NCBI GenBank assembly: GCA_027627225.1
Contig: CM051032.1
Location: 68,793,320-68,857,319, forward strand
Origin: Congeria kusceri
Lineage: Eukaryota; Mollusca; Bivalvia; Myida; Dreissenidae
Length of the DNA: 64,000 nt
Direction of reading: 5' to 3'
The position numbers were made by a program, and so were the translations under genes. The notes under the pieces are model-generated. The model was not told where the DNA came from, made no database searches, and saw only the letters and a list, made by a program, of their open reading frames with translations. Shown here in pieces: positions 12,401-22,355 of this stretch; positions within the stretch are counted from its first letter, which is position 1; every line of letters starts with the position of its first letter.

Positions 12401-13152
12401 TAATTGCCCGGGACCTTAAAAGTTGTCTGTTTTCTATATTGAGGATAATACTTTGCTCTTTTGTTGACATTTCCTCGTGACTTTAAAATGCTTTGTTTCA
12501 TAAGTTGCGACTAAAACTTTGATGTATGTTGTTGTTTGCTGGCGACCTTATTCTCTAGTCCATATACTTCCTTTGATGTATGTTGCTATTTGCCGGTGAC
12601 CTTATATTCTCTGTTTCATATATTAGAACTGAAATATTGATGTTGGTAGCTCTGTGCGCGTAACCTTGTTATATATTACTACTAAAACATCTACCTGTAT
12701 GTCTGGTGGTATTTGTACGTGACCGAATCCTCTTTCTCAAACATGTACATACATAATATTGCGTTGTGAATGTGAATATTCTCTATTTCATACATATATA
12801 TTAATACCGTCTCTCTCTGCACGTGCAGCTGCAGCAGTTCATGTCGGACGTGGGCGGGGCCATTGGTCTGTGGATCGGTCTCTCCATGCTCAGCCTCTGC
12901 GAGGTGGCGCAGCTCCTCGTGGAGCTCTGCGACTTCGGCGTCAGCAAGGTCGTTAAGGAGCGCCGCCGGGACCGGAAACGCCACCGGAAACGCAACCATT
13001 CGGCGAACTCTTCCGGAAAGCAGGACAGCGACCGAAGACGCGGGTTCCATGACCAGTGGCCGGACATGTCGTTGGCTGTAAACTCGTCAGACGGACACTT
13101 GAAAAGAACGCCTTTCGGAGTGGACAATAACGGTTTTGCGGCGCATATTTAA
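3284..13152 (+). CDS. DEG/ENaC family cation channel, 3' portion, six exons
   Basis: Six exons, 3284-3494, 8729-8804, 9993-10050, 11171-11241, 11733-11808 and 12829-13152, join with matching phases into 271 codons plus stop. They encode the C-terminal half of a degenerin/epithelial sodium channel subunit. In order: the ERLxGTYGDC opening of the cysteine-rich domain, a run of paired cysteines, the CECPNPC motif, a WP dipeptide after the conserved Y, the LNIYYEDLNYE strand, the second transmembrane helix with a GLS filter triplet (GxS rule of the family), and an Arg/Lys-rich cytoplasmic tail. Family members are trimeric, amiloride-sensitive Na+ channels in the plasma membrane, gated by acid, peptides or force; which applies here cannot be read from this part. 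Exons for the first transmembrane helix, finger and palm start are not recognised and probably lie upstream of the window. The introns carry several minisatellites, two of which overlap splice junctions. Confidence 0.85.
4217..4327. mobile_element. Short palindromic MITE-like repeat
   Basis: The ends CAGGCTGATCCGGG and CCCGGATTAGCCTG are inverted copies, and the homology continues inward for about 28 bp per side through a GCGGAAAG / CTTTCCGC pair. The 111-bp unit sits in TATATA-rich sequence on both sides, so the target duplication cannot be defined. Similar CAGGCTAATC-type palindromes are, from general recollection, common dispersed repeats in mollusc genomes. Confidence 0.6.
5959..6232. mobile_element. 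MITE with about 30-bp terminal inverted repeats
   Basis: The left end AGGCGTAAAAACATGTTTG and the right end (reverse complement AGGCGTAAAAAATATGTTTG) pair, and the match runs on through TTTCAGGTTAC. The 274-bp interior has no reading frame. I could not identify a clear target duplication. Confidence 0.65.
8729..8804 (+). CDS. DEG/ENaC exon B: CxCxxPC motif
   Basis: The acceptor CTTTTCAG (8721-8728) is followed by 76 nt that complete the split Glu codon and read TTCKAGVQRRYETME, then CECPNPC, ending with two bases of an Asn codon. CxCxxPC is the most diagnostic motif of the channel's thumb/palm region. The donor is CAA|GTAAGT. Both phases match exons A and C exactly, which makes this small exon secure. 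Its last 17 bases and donor are repeated tandemly downstream (8788-9540). Confidence 0.85.
8788..9540. repeat. 33-bp minisatellite made of a splice-donor junction
   Basis: About 23 tandem units of 33 bp, each containing CCGAACCCTTGCAAGTAAGT or a variant. The first unit is the 3' end and donor of DEG/ENaC exon B itself, so the array is an amplification of that exon-intron junction. About a dozen units keep AAGTAAGTG; others read ACGTTAGTG, ACGTCAGTG or TACGTTATT. Because 33 is divisible by three, long repetitive frames stay open on both strands, but they are artefacts of the period. Read in the channel's frame, each donor is followed by TAA (TGC AAG TAA). Confidence 0.9.
9541..9992. other. Remainder of intron B
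   Basis: This is unique AT-rich sequence between the minisatellite and the next exon. Nothing further was recognised. Confidence 0.5.
9993..10050 (+). CDS. DEG/ENaC exon C: Y...WP segment
   Basis: After the acceptor TTTACTTTGCAG, one base completes Asn and the exon reads ETVYARSVSQRQWPTDEYA. This is the stretch that follows the CxxPC cysteine in DEG/ENaC channels, with the conserved Tyr, Ser and Trp-Pro. The donor GCA|GTAAGT (10051) is strong. The exon is 58 nt and ends in phase 0. Confidence 0.85.
10080..10379. repeat. 37-bp minisatellite, about 8 copies
   Basis: Near-identical units contain GCGACATGATACAACATTAC followed by CCCATTACACAGTATAT. The first copy carries a 5-bp extension and the second a T-to-G change; the rest are almost perfect, so the array is young. 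It starts 30 bp after the exon C donor. Confidence 0.9.
10380..11170. repeat. Degenerate minisatellite running into an exon acceptor
   Basis: Loosely conserved units of CTGTATTACAGAGGGTGCTA, plus TACTGG and a TTGTCTCCC stretch, repeat at about 50-60 bp through this intron. The last unit, CTGTATTGTAGAGAGTACTG, is the polypyrimidine and acceptor region of DEG/ENaC exon D (AG at 11169-11170). A MITE (10497-10795) is inserted in the middle. Confidence 0.6.
10497..10795. mobile_element. MITE with about 30-bp terminal inverted repeats
   Basis: The left end TGCACCTATCAATATTTT and the right end AAATATTGATAGGTGCA pair, and the match continues into a C-run and a G-run. The flanks CTGTATTT and TTACAGAG rebuild the uninterrupted minisatellite phrase CTGTATTACAGAG, which suggests a 2-3 bp TT(A)-type duplication, as in PIF/Harbinger elements; that assignment is weak. 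A second, inverted copy lies at 13395-13600. Confidence 0.65.
11171..11241 (+). CDS. DEG/ENaC exon D: linker before the last beta strand
   Basis: The acceptor GCTGCAG is followed by 71 nt reading GVCEMDKAKCKNLRTMM, then TDQRAL and two bases of a Ser codon. The donor is G|GTGAAA at 11242. The product is a variable linker, so it was accepted on phase: it is the piece needed to go from phase 0 (exon C) to phase 2 (exon E). It also gives a normal distance between the WP and LNIYYEDLNYE motifs. Confidence 0.7.
11394..11666 (+). other. Unassigned 90-codon open frame in intron D
   Basis: The frame contains KGELCWVFACLVIALQLPRP and is not repetitive, unlike most open frames in this window. A possible acceptor TATTTTTCAG ends at 11421, but I see no good donor, and the frame does not fit the channel gene's phases or family. 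It could be a fragment of an unrelated gene or transposon, or chance. I do not recognise it. Confidence 0.2.
11733..11808 (+). CDS. DEG/ENaC exon E: last extracellular strand
   Basis: After the acceptor TGTGTTTCAG, one base completes Ser and the exon reads NNFLRLNIYYEDLNYEMIK, then EYPEIE, ending in phase 0 at the donor GAG|GTAAGC. L-x-I-Y-x-x-x-L-N-Y-E is the conserved strand that leads into the second membrane helix of this family. Confidence 0.9.
12180..12400. repeat. Degenerate about 28-bp minisatellite
   Basis: Seven to eight imperfect units of GCTGTTTCCTTTATTGAGAC followed by TAAAACT lie in the intron before the last channel exon. Looser relatives (GATGTATGTTG, TATATTGAG) continue to about 12640. 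Confidence 0.7.
12829..13152 (+). CDS. DEG/ENaC exon F: second membrane helix and C-terminus
   Basis: The acceptor TCTGCACGTGCAG is followed by LQQFMSDVGGAIGLWIGLSM and a hydrophobic helix ending VAQLLVELC. GLS fits the family's GxS selectivity-filter triplet. After the helix comes a cluster of Lys and Arg (KERRRDRKRHRKR), then a Ser/Asp-rich tail that ends HI before TAA at 13150-13152. The basic cluster next to the membrane fits the cytoplasmic side. The exon is clearly richer in GC than its surroundings. Confidence 0.9.
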   Translation: MQQFMSDVGGAIGLWIGLSMLSLCEVAQLLVELCDFGVSKVVKERRRDRKRHRKRNHSANSSGKQDSDRRRGFHDQWPDMSLAVNSSDGHLKRTPFGVDNNGFAAHI

Positions 13153-13267
13153 CACGTGACGCTTCAATAGCATGTTTTTATGTGAGATGGACGATAACCA
13201 AAAGGCGTCATGGTCCATTTGAAAGGGAATATAGCAATGTAATGGTCTTTCAATCAGCATGTATTCA

Positions 13268-13273
13268 AATAAA
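13268..13273 (+). terminator. Poly(A) signal AATAAA after the channel gene
   Basis: AATAAA lies about 115 bp past the stop codon of the last DEG/ENaC exon, a normal distance for a short 3' UTR. Confidence 0.5.
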
Positions 13274-13394
13274 TGTCCAACAGTGGTGTATCCAAAAATA
13301 GCTCAACGACATTTAGTATGAGCAGAAAAGTTGATGCGACTTTCGCAAATAATCTATGTGCAGTTAGGGGCGTCGCTCGAGTTAAATATACACC

Positions 13395-13600
13395 TTTCAA
13401 TATTTTGCCCCGGGGAGGGGGGGGGGGGGGGCGGTGGGCATATACGGGACATTAGACTGAAAGCGATTCCCGACAGGCGGAAATTTGACGCGTCCCGGGA
13501 AACATACTTTGGTCGGATTTTAGATTCCGGTAATATTGGGCACTTTCCCGGGCCATTTAAAACACCAAGCATCTCCCAAGTGGGGATTTACATAGGCATT
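13395..13600. mobile_element. Second, inverted copy of the 10497-10795 MITE
   Basis: The sequence is the reverse complement of the right-hand two-thirds of the 10497-10795 element at roughly 75-80% identity by eye. It shares GGGAGATGCTTGGTGT, AAAATCCGACCAAAGT and TCCCGTATATGCC in the opposite orientation. It includes a run of about 16 G near 13419-13434. One end is recognisable (CACCTTTCAATATTTTGCCC); the other is blurred. Confidence 0.65.
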
Positions 13601-14640
13601 AAAGACAAATGTCACTCTATTGTTAAACACACTGTGTTGATTTTCTCATGTCTCATTTCCATGAATAACTGTACTTCTAACGGTAATATTAACTGTCATC
13701 AAATCGACAAGTCATTTTAAGGGCCGTCTATGAAACATGTTGAACATTATTAGAAGGTTACAATAAATAATAATATATACTAAATTAAACAATTTACAAA
13801 CAAAAATTCACTTGGTAAGTTTTTGTCCACCAATAAATAAATGTGCCGGGCAAATTTTATAATTTACTTATTTTTTCTCCATTTGCTGTACCACTCTTTT
13901 TGTTCAATTTTGGATACTAGTATAGTATATGAGACGACCCTCAAAGTTGAAACACTTCACTGACCACAATAACGGGATTTCTCCATGCTGTAAAAAACGG
14001 TCATTGGATTATCATTCCTTTGACGGGAAACTAGGACACCCAATGTCTTTAATTAACGGGTAACATTATTAATTTTTAGCTTTCAATTGCTTAGATATTG
14101 ATAAATGTTTGTGTTTCAATATTTTATAGTGTTTCAAACTTTGCATTGCTTAAAACTTTTAATATGGATTTTTTATGTTGTGTTTATGATGATTTGCAGT
14201 CAGTTTGTTTCCACTTTGAAAATATACGGGTATGTGCGTGTTGCATATGACAAAAGCCGATATGCATGTATATACATGTGTAAAACGATGATTACGCTGT
14301 ACTTTGTTGAGCTGGTCCTCATAATTTTCGTTGGTGAATGTTTGTATGCCTATGTCTCATGTGCATGTACTGTTTGTTTGCAAAAACAACCATACTCGCG
14401 TTTTGCTTTTTCTATCTTCCATAAATAATGCCTTGCAAATGCAGCAGCGAAGGTTTTACCAAGCACCACTAATAAAGTTCTAATTCTCAAAGTTTTCTCA
14501 ACTCAAAATATGAGCAACTGCAATTCAAAGCCGATATGTAATGACCAATTTATTAGTCAATGATTTTAAGTTAGGATTAAGATTGGTATGGATAATAAGA
14601 TGGATATATAGAGTGAGAGGCATGCAGTGGGAGCTGGTAG
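13601..14640. other. No gene seen; 3' flank
   Basis: AT-rich sequence with scattered short frames and no recognisable domain or repeat. Confidence 0.5.
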
Positions 14641-14644
14641 GAAG

Positions 14645-15790
14645 GGAGGTGGATAGGAAGAGAGGTGGATAGGGAGAAAAGTGGGTAAGGATAAAAGTGG
14701 GTAGGAAGAAAGGTGGGTAGGGAGAAAAGTGGATAGGGAGAAAGGTGGGTACGAAGAGAGTTGGTTGGAAGAGAGGTGGGTACAGAGAAAAGTGGGTAGA
14801 AGAAAGGTGGGTAAGGAGAGTGGTAGGTAGGTAGAGATGTGGGTAGAGAAAAAAGTGAGTAGGGAGAAAGGTGGGTAGGAAGAATGGTGAGTAGAGTGGT
14901 AAGTAGGTAGGTAAGTAGAGATGGAGGTAAGTAGAGAGAGGTGGGTGAGAGAGGTGGGTGAGAGAGGTGGGTAGGGAGAGGTGGGTAGAGAGAGAGGTGG
15001 GTAGGAAGTGGTGGGTAAGGAGAGGTGGGCAGGGAGAGAGGTGGGTAGGGAGACGTGGGTAGGGAGATGTGGGTAGAGAGCGGTGGCTAGGAAGAGGTGG
15101 GTAGGGAGAGAGGTGGGTAGGGAGAGGTGGGTAGGGAGAGGTGGGTAGTAATAGGTGGGTAGGGAGAAAGGTTAGTAGAGTGGTAGGTAGAAAGGTAAGT
15201 AGATATCGAGGTGAGTAGAGAGAGGTGGGTAGAGAGAGATGGGAAGGGAGAGGTGGGTAGAGAGAGGTGGCTAGGGAGAGGTGGGTAGGGAGAGAGGTGG
15301 GTAGGGAGAAAGATGGGTAGAGTGGTAGGTAGGTAGGTAAGTAGATATAGAGGTGAGTAGAGAGAGGTGGGTAGGGAGAGAGGTGGGTAGGGAGAGGTGG
15401 GTAGGGAGAGGGGTGGGTAGAGAGGTGGGTAGGGAGAGAGGTGGGTAGGGAGAGTAAGATAGTGAAAGACGTGCAGGCGAACAAAGGTGGTAGGCAGAGA
15501 GGTGGGTCAAGAAAAGAGTTGGTTAGGAAGAGATGCGGGTAGGGAGAGAGAAGGGAAGAGAGAGAGGTGTGTCAAGAAAAAGGAGGTTAAGGAGAGGGTA
15601 GTTAAGAAAAGGGTGGGTAGGATGAGGGAGGTGGGTAAGGAGAGAGTGAAAGGAGGTTTGGGAGTGAGTACCGGTAGGTAGCTTCAGAGCGGGGTAGGGA
15701 GAGAGGTAGGAACGAACGGAGGTTGGTAGGGGTAGAGAGGTGAGAGGTAACTAGGAGAAGAGCTGGGTAGAAAGGAAGAAAGGTGAGCAG
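14645..15790. repeat. Purine-rich minisatellite
   Basis: About 1.1 kb of imperfect GTGGGTAGGGAGAGAG units, with AGGTAGGTAAGTAGA spacers recurring about every 420 bp (near 14900, 15190 and 15330). The + strand is almost pure A/G with some T. The reverse strand reads as Pro/Leu/Thr/Ser/His repeats and stays open for more than 300 codons; that is composition, not a gene. Confidence 0.85.
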
Positions 15791-15999
15791 GGAGATACAA
15801 AACTATTAAAGACATCCAACGGAGCTACCTACAGTTTCATTGAAATTGAGTCATTAATTCCCGAGATCTGGCACGGAAACAAAACATTCTTATGAAATGT
15901 CCTATTTTTAATCAAAGGGCAATAACTCACTGTAAAATCATCAGAACGGAACGAGCTGACATATGCGCATATCCACCAGGTAGCTGCAAATAAAGATTC

Positions 16000-18900
16000 T
16001 GGTAGTACTGAGTCGGTCTGGTAGTAATGAGGTGACCTAGTAGTACTGAGTCGGTCTGGTAGTAATGAGGTTACCTGGTAGTAATGAGGTGACATGGTAG
16101 TAATTATGTGACATGGAGGTCATGAGTCGGTCTGGTAGAACTGATGTGAGCTGGTAGTACTGAGTTGACATTGTAGTACTCAGTCGGTCTGGTAGTACTG
16201 AGGTGACCTGGTAGCAATGAGAAGAGTACTGAGGCGACATGGTAGTACCGAGTTGACATGGTAGTACTGAATAGACATGGTAGTATTAAGTCGATCTGGT
16301 AGTACTGAGGTGACCAGATAGAACTGCGGTGGTCAAGTAGTACTGAGGTGACCTGGTAGTACTATGGTGGTCTAGTAGTATGATATGACCCGATAGTACT
16401 CAGGTGGCCTAGTTGTACTGACATGACCTGATAGAACTGGGATGGTCTAGTAGTACTGAGATGACCTAGTAGTATTGACATGACCTGATAGTACTTCGGT
16501 AGCCTAGTAGCACTGACTTGACCTGATAGTACTGAGTTGATCTAGTAGTACTGACATAAAATGGTAGTCCTTACATGACCACATAGTACTGAGGAGACAT
16601 GGTAGTATTGAAGTGACCTGGTAGTACTGACGTGATCTGGTAGTACTGAGGTGACATGTAAGTACTGAGGTGACATTGTAGTACTGACGTGATTTAGTAG
16701 TCTTGACATGACCTGAAAGTACTTAGGTGAGCTGGTAGTACTGACATGACCTGATAGTACTGGGATGGACTAGAAGCACTGACATGACCAGATAGTAACG
16801 GGATGATCTAGTAGTACTGACATGACCATAAGGTACAGGAATGGTCTAATATAACTGACATGACCTTATAGTTCCGCGTGATCTGATAGTACTCACATGA
16901 CCTGATAGTACTGAGGTGGTCAAGAAGTACTGACATGACCTGATAGTATTGAGGTGTAGTTATAGTAATGATATGACCTTTTAGTACTGAGGTGGTCTGA
17001 TAGCACTGACATGACCTGATAGTACTGGGGTTGTCTAGTAGTACTGACATGACCTGATAGTACTTGGGTGATCTAGTAGCACTGGCATGACCTAATAGTG
17101 CTGATGACCTGATAGAACTAAGGAGACATGGTCATACTGAGGTGACCTGGTAGTACTGAGGTGACATGTTAGTACTGAGGTGACATGGTAGTACTGGTGT
17201 GGTCTAGAAGTACTGACATGACCTGATAGTACTGAGATGGTCTAGTAGTAATGAAATGGCATGATATTGTTTAGGTGGTGTGATAGTACTGACATGACCT
17301 TTTAGTACTGTGGTTTTCTGATAGTACTGACATAACCTGATAGTACTGGGGTGGTCTAGTAGTACTGACATGACCTGATAGTACTTGTTGGTCTAGTAAC
17401 ACTGACATGACCTGATAGTACTGAGGTGATCTAGTAGTACTGATATGAACTGATAGTCCTGACATGACCTGATAGTACTGAGGTGATCTAGTAGTACTGA
17501 TATGAACTGATAGTCCTGTCATGACCTGATAGTACTGAGGAGACATGGTAGTATTGAAGTGACCTGGCAGTACTGAGTTGACATGGTAAGACTGACGTGA
17601 TTTAGTAGTCTTGACATGACCTGAAAGTACATAGTTGAGCTGGTAGTACTGATATGACCTGATAGTACTGAGGAGACATGGTAGTACTGAGGTGGCATGG
17701 TAGTACTGAGTTTACCTGGTAGTACTGAGTTGGTCCTTTAGTTCTGAGGAGACCTTGTAGTACTGAGGTGGCCTGGTAGAAATGAGGTGATCTGGTAGAA
17801 CTGAAGTGGTCTGGTAGTACTGATGTGGTCTGGTAGTATTGAAGTGGTCTGGTAGTACTGAGGTGACCTGATACTACTAAGGTGGTCTGGTACTACTGCG
17901 GTGGTCTGGTAGTACTAAGGTGGTCTGGTAGAGCTGAAGTGGTCTGGTAGTACTGATGTGGTCTGGTAGTACTAAGGTGGTCTGGTAATACTGAGGTGGT
18001 CTGGTAGTACTAAGTGGTCTGGTAGCACTGAGGTGGTCTGGTAGTACTAAGGCGACCTAATAGTACTAAGTTGGTCTGGTAGTACTGAGGTGGTCTGGTA
18101 GTACTAAAGTGGTCTGGTAGTACTGAAGTGGTCTGGTAGTACTGAGGTGGTCTGGTAGTACTAAGGTGACCTAATAGTACTTATGTGGTCTGGTAGCACT
18201 GATGTGGTCTGGTTGTACTAAGGTGGTCTGGTAATACTAAGCTGGCATGGTAGTACTGAGGTGGTCTGGTAGTACTGAGGTAATCTAGTAGTACTGATAT
18301 GAACTGATAGTCCTGACATGACCTGATAGTACTGATGAGACATGGTAGTATTGAAATGACCTGGTAGTACTGAGTTGACATGGTAAGACTGACGTGATTT
18401 AGTAGTCTTGACATGACCTGAAAGTACATAGTTGAGCTGGTAGAACTAATATGACCTGATAGTACTGAGGAGACATGGTAGTACTGAGGTGGCATGGTAG
18501 TACTGAGTTTACCTGGTAGTACTGAGTTAGTCCGGTAGTTCTGAGGAGACCTTGTAGTACTGAGGTGGCCTGGTAGAAATGAGGTGATCTAGTAAAACTG
18601 AAGTGGTCTGGTAGTACTGATGTGGTCTGGTAGTACTGATGTGGTCTGGTAGTATTGAAGTGGTTTGGTAGTACTGAGGTGACCTGATACTACTAAGGTG
18701 GTCTGGTACTACTGAGGTGGTCTGGTAGTACTAAGGTGGTCTGGTAGAGCTGAAGTGGTCTGGTAGTACTGATGTGGTCTGGTAGTACTGAGGTGGTCTG
18801 GTAGTACTAAGGTGGTCTGGTAGTACTGATGTGGTCTGGTAGTACTAAGGCGACCTAATAGTACTAAGTTGGTCTGGTAGTACTGAGGTGGTCTGTAGTA

Positions 18901-19433
18901 CTAAAGTGGTCTGGTAGTACTGAAGTGGTCTGGTAGTACTGAGGTGGTCTGGTAGTACTAAGGTGACCTAACAGTACTTAGGTGGTCTGGTAGTACTGAT
19001 GTGGTCTGGTTGTACTAAGGTGGTCTGGTAATTCTAAGCTGGCATGGTAGTACTGAGGTGGTCTGGTAGTACTGAGGTAAACTGATAACACTAAGGTGGT
19101 CTGGTAGTACTAAGATGGCATGGTAGTACTGAGGTGGTCTGGTAGTACTGAGGTGGTGTGGTGGTACTGAGGTGACATGATAGTTCTGATGTGGTCTGGT
19201 AGTACTAAGGTGGTATGGTTGTTCTGAGGTGGTCTGGTAGTACTGAGGTGGTCTGGTAGTACTGAGCTGGTCTGGTAGTACTGAGGTGACCTGATAGTAC
19301 TAAGGTGGTCTGGTAGAACTGAGGTGGTCTGGTGGTACTTAGGTGGTCTGGTAGTACTGAGGTGACCTGATTGTGCTAAGGTAGTCTGGTAGTTCTAAGG
19401 TGGCATGGTAGTACTGAGGTGGTCTGGTAGTAC
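16000..19433. repeat. Left diverged block of the 19-bp satellite
   Basis: Monomers here alternate ACATGACCTGATAGTACTG, GGTGGTCTGGTAGTACTGA and similar forms, with many point changes. A segment of about 0.8 kb beginning near 17.4 kb is repeated beginning near 18.3 kb. Landmark phrases such as GACGTGATTTAGTAGTCTTG occur at 17594 and 18391, so the block grew partly by segmental duplication. Confidence 0.85.
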
Positions 19434-21560
19434 TAGTGTTTTATCTAGACCTAATCAGCGCGGCGCTGCGCCATGCCCCTTTATTGATCCGCCACCCTGC
19501 CCTTTTCAAAGGCAATTAGCGCCTCGTGCCCTCTTGTCTATCGACTGAATTGCCTTGAATGAGGGTCCTTAGTGATGGCATTTTATGGTATATTAATCAG
19601 TGACCAACTGATAAGATCAGCACTAGGGACAGTAAGCTTACGAGTTAGTGTAAAGATAGGCCTACAATAAAAACATGCTGATTTTGTAATAACAATGTGC
19701 GTAAATCGTCTGTTTTTAACAGCGTCGTTTTCGTATGCAATTTCTAACACGTTTTTGTTTCCTTAATATTTATGATCAACGTCATAACAAAGGGCAGAAA
19801 GCATATAAATGTATACTCAATGTGGTCTTTAATCACAATGAAAAAAATACATGTGTATACAATATTTCTTCCAAAAATAAACAAATTTCCCTGAAAAAAC
19901 GAATCGCCGAACTAGCTATTATTTCGGACAAACATATTCGGATACTGTATTCAATCCTAATTGCAGAGTTCGTTTTCTATATTTTCTATCTTGACTTAAG
20001 CTTATCATCATTAATCTAAATATATAGCAGCAATGTCGTCATCAACAACATATAAACCATAAGTAAAAATACAAATGTTTCCTACAATAAAAGAAGATGA
20101 AAAATAATACCAGGGTATAAGTATTTTACCACAGGTACTTGACACAATTTTTTTTTCCTTATATCTATAATAAAAGAAAAGGTATCCAACGATGATGTAA
20201 CAGGTGTATTAAACGAGCATGTTAAACTGCTTAAAGAACGACCAAATCACTAATATATCGTTGTGGTCGCCGACAAGAAACATCCATCTACGGGTTAACA
20301 CTTTTTATTTGATGAAAATCCGTCAAATATATCCAAAATAGCTAAAAGTTTCACCAAAACGACCCCGAAATCGAAGTGTGTAAATCTCGACGTCCAATGA
20401 CTTTCATAACAGAATGTGACTCTTGGTCGATTTTTCACAGTTTAACACTAGCTAATGCTATAAACTCCACGTACGTTTGTCAGTGACAAATTCTTCCTTC
20501 GAAATATGACGGTCTTTAGTCACAGCTGAACGTTAAACTTAGGAAATGTAGAAAAAATACGCTAAATATTATTTTTTGTAACACGAAGTCTCCATATTAT
20601 TGTAGGAACGCGGTGAATCTATATCTTGTTTCTGATTGGCTGTTTTGATTTTCAACCAATGAGATGACTTCGATCCGTAACACCGCTTCCCGCTTAAAAT
20701 GGTGGTCGTCATGTTGTAAAGTAGCTAAACAGCGTTTTTTCTTCTGATTTTCCGACGATTAACGTTCAGCTGTGACTAAAGACCGTAGTATTTCGAAGGA
20801 AGGCTTTGTCAATGACAAACGTATGTGGAGTTTATAGCATAAGTTTGTGTTAAATTGTGAAAAATCGACCAAGAGTCACGTTCTGTTATGAAAGTCATTG
20901 GACGTCGAGATTTACACACTTCGATTTCGGGGTCGTTTTGGTGAAACTTTTAGCTATTTTGGATATATTTGACGGATTTTCATCAAATAAAAAGTGTTAA
21001 CCCGTAGATGGATGTTTCTTGTCGGCGACCACAACTATATATTAGTGATTTGGTCGTTCTTTAAGCAGTTTAACATGCTCGTTTAATGCACCTGTTATAT
21101 CATCGTTGGATACCTTTTCTTTTATTATAGATATAAGGGTAAAAAATTGTGTCAAGTACCTGTGTATTTTACCATTAAATAAGCATGATTTTGACTTGCC
21201 CATAAATAGTTTTAGTTTGACAGTTGTCAATAAGTTTTCATGTATGATTGCCTAATTTGCACATTTTCTTATGAATAGTAAATTAATTGTCTGATCTTTG
21301 CAATACTATAACTTGACAATAATACGAAGCAATAATAATGAAAAATAAAAATTTGTTAATTATTTGATCTGAAAAAACAACATCAAACAAGTAAAATAAA
21401 TCAGTCAGTAATTTAAAAAGTTTTAGTGGTTTGAAATATTACTTCAGAAAAAAAACCCTGTTATAACCCAATGTGCCCTTTTTAGCAGTGTCGCCACGCA
21501 CAAAATGCCCCTTTTCCAAGTCAAGCGCCATGCCCCTCTGCCCTTCTAGATTAAACACTA
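19434..21560. mobile_element. DNA transposon inserted in the satellite
   Basis: The ends are TAGTGTTTTATCTAGA and TCTAGATTAAACACTA, 15 of 16 bases complementary, and AGTAC flanks both sides (19429-19433 and 21561-21565). That fits a 5-bp duplication, although AGTAC also occurs in every satellite monomer, so the size is uncertain. Near each end is a direct copy of GCGCCATGCCCCT. No transposase frame was found. The middle is occupied by a second, nested element (20131-21163). The superfamily is not assigned. Confidence 0.7.
20131..21163. mobile_element. Mutator-like foldback element with 10-bp target duplication
   Basis: Two arms of about 400 bp, in inverted orientation, flank a spacer of roughly 240 bp. 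The ends start ACAGGTACTTGACACAAT and its complement. GTATTTTACC occurs immediately outside both ends (20121-20130 and 21164-21173), a perfect 10-bp direct repeat. Very long terminal inverted repeats with 9-10 bp target duplications are the hallmark of Mutator-like (MULE) elements. There is no transposase, so it is non-autonomous. Each arm carries the same short frame (NEHVKLLKERPNH, then a stop), reading inward in the left arm and as the complement in the right. Confidence 0.8.
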
Positions 21561-22355
21561 AGTACTGAAGTTGCCTGGTGTTACTGAGGTGATCTGGTAG
21601 TACTGAGGTCGTCTGGTGGTACTGAGGTGACCTGATAGTACTAAGGTGGTCTGGTAGTACTAAGTTTGCCTGGTGGTACTGAGGTGGTCTGGTTGTAGTA
21701 CTCAGGTGGTCTAGTAGTACTGCGGTTGCCTGGTGGTCCTGAGGTTGCCTGGTGGTACTGAGGTGGTCTGATGGTTCTGAGGTGGTCTGGTAGTACTTAG
21801 GTGGTCTGGTAGTACTGAGGTGATCTTGTTATAGTACTGGGGTGGTCAAGTAGTACTGAGGTTGCCTGATGCTTCTGAGGTGGCCTGGTGGTACTGAGGT
21901 GGCCTGGTGGTACTGAGGTGGCCTGGTGGTTCTGAGATTGTCTGGCAGTACTTAGTTGGTCTAGTAGTACTCAGGTGGTCTGGAAGTACTGAGGTGGTCT
22001 AGTAGTACTTAGGTTCTCTAGTTATAGTACTGGAGTGGTCGAGTAGTACTGAGATGGTCTGGTAGTACTGAGGTGTTCTAGTTGTACATAGATGGTCTGC
22101 TAGTACTGAGGTGGTCTGATAGTACTGAGATGGTCTGGAAGTACAGAGGTGTTATCGTAGTACAGTGGTGGTTTAGTAGTACTGAGATGGTCTGGTAGTA
22201 CTCAGGTGGTCTGGTAGTACTGAGGTGGTCCAGTAGTACTGGTTGGTCTAGTAGTACTGGGGTGGTCTGGTAGTACTGAGATAATCTGGAAGTACTGAGG
22301 TGGTCTAGTAGTACCTAGGTGGTCTAGTGGTACTGATGTGGTCTATTAGTGCTGA
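21561..22355. repeat. Satellite segment between the two insertions
   Basis: Diverged 19-bp monomers (GAGGTGGTCTGGTAGTACT and GCCTGGTGGTACT types). Several carry a 5-7 bp insertion giving CTGGTTGTAGTACT or CTAGTTATAGTACT. Confidence 0.85.

Noticed and set aside
12801..13127. Reverse-strand and shifted frames over the last channel exon
   Set aside because: They are shadows of the GC-rich exon F, whose own frame carries the conserved membrane helix.
14525..15484. A 319-codon reverse-strand frame rich in Pro, Leu, Ser, Thr and His
   Set aside because: It is a direct translation of the purine-rich minisatellite, with no start context, domain or splice sites.
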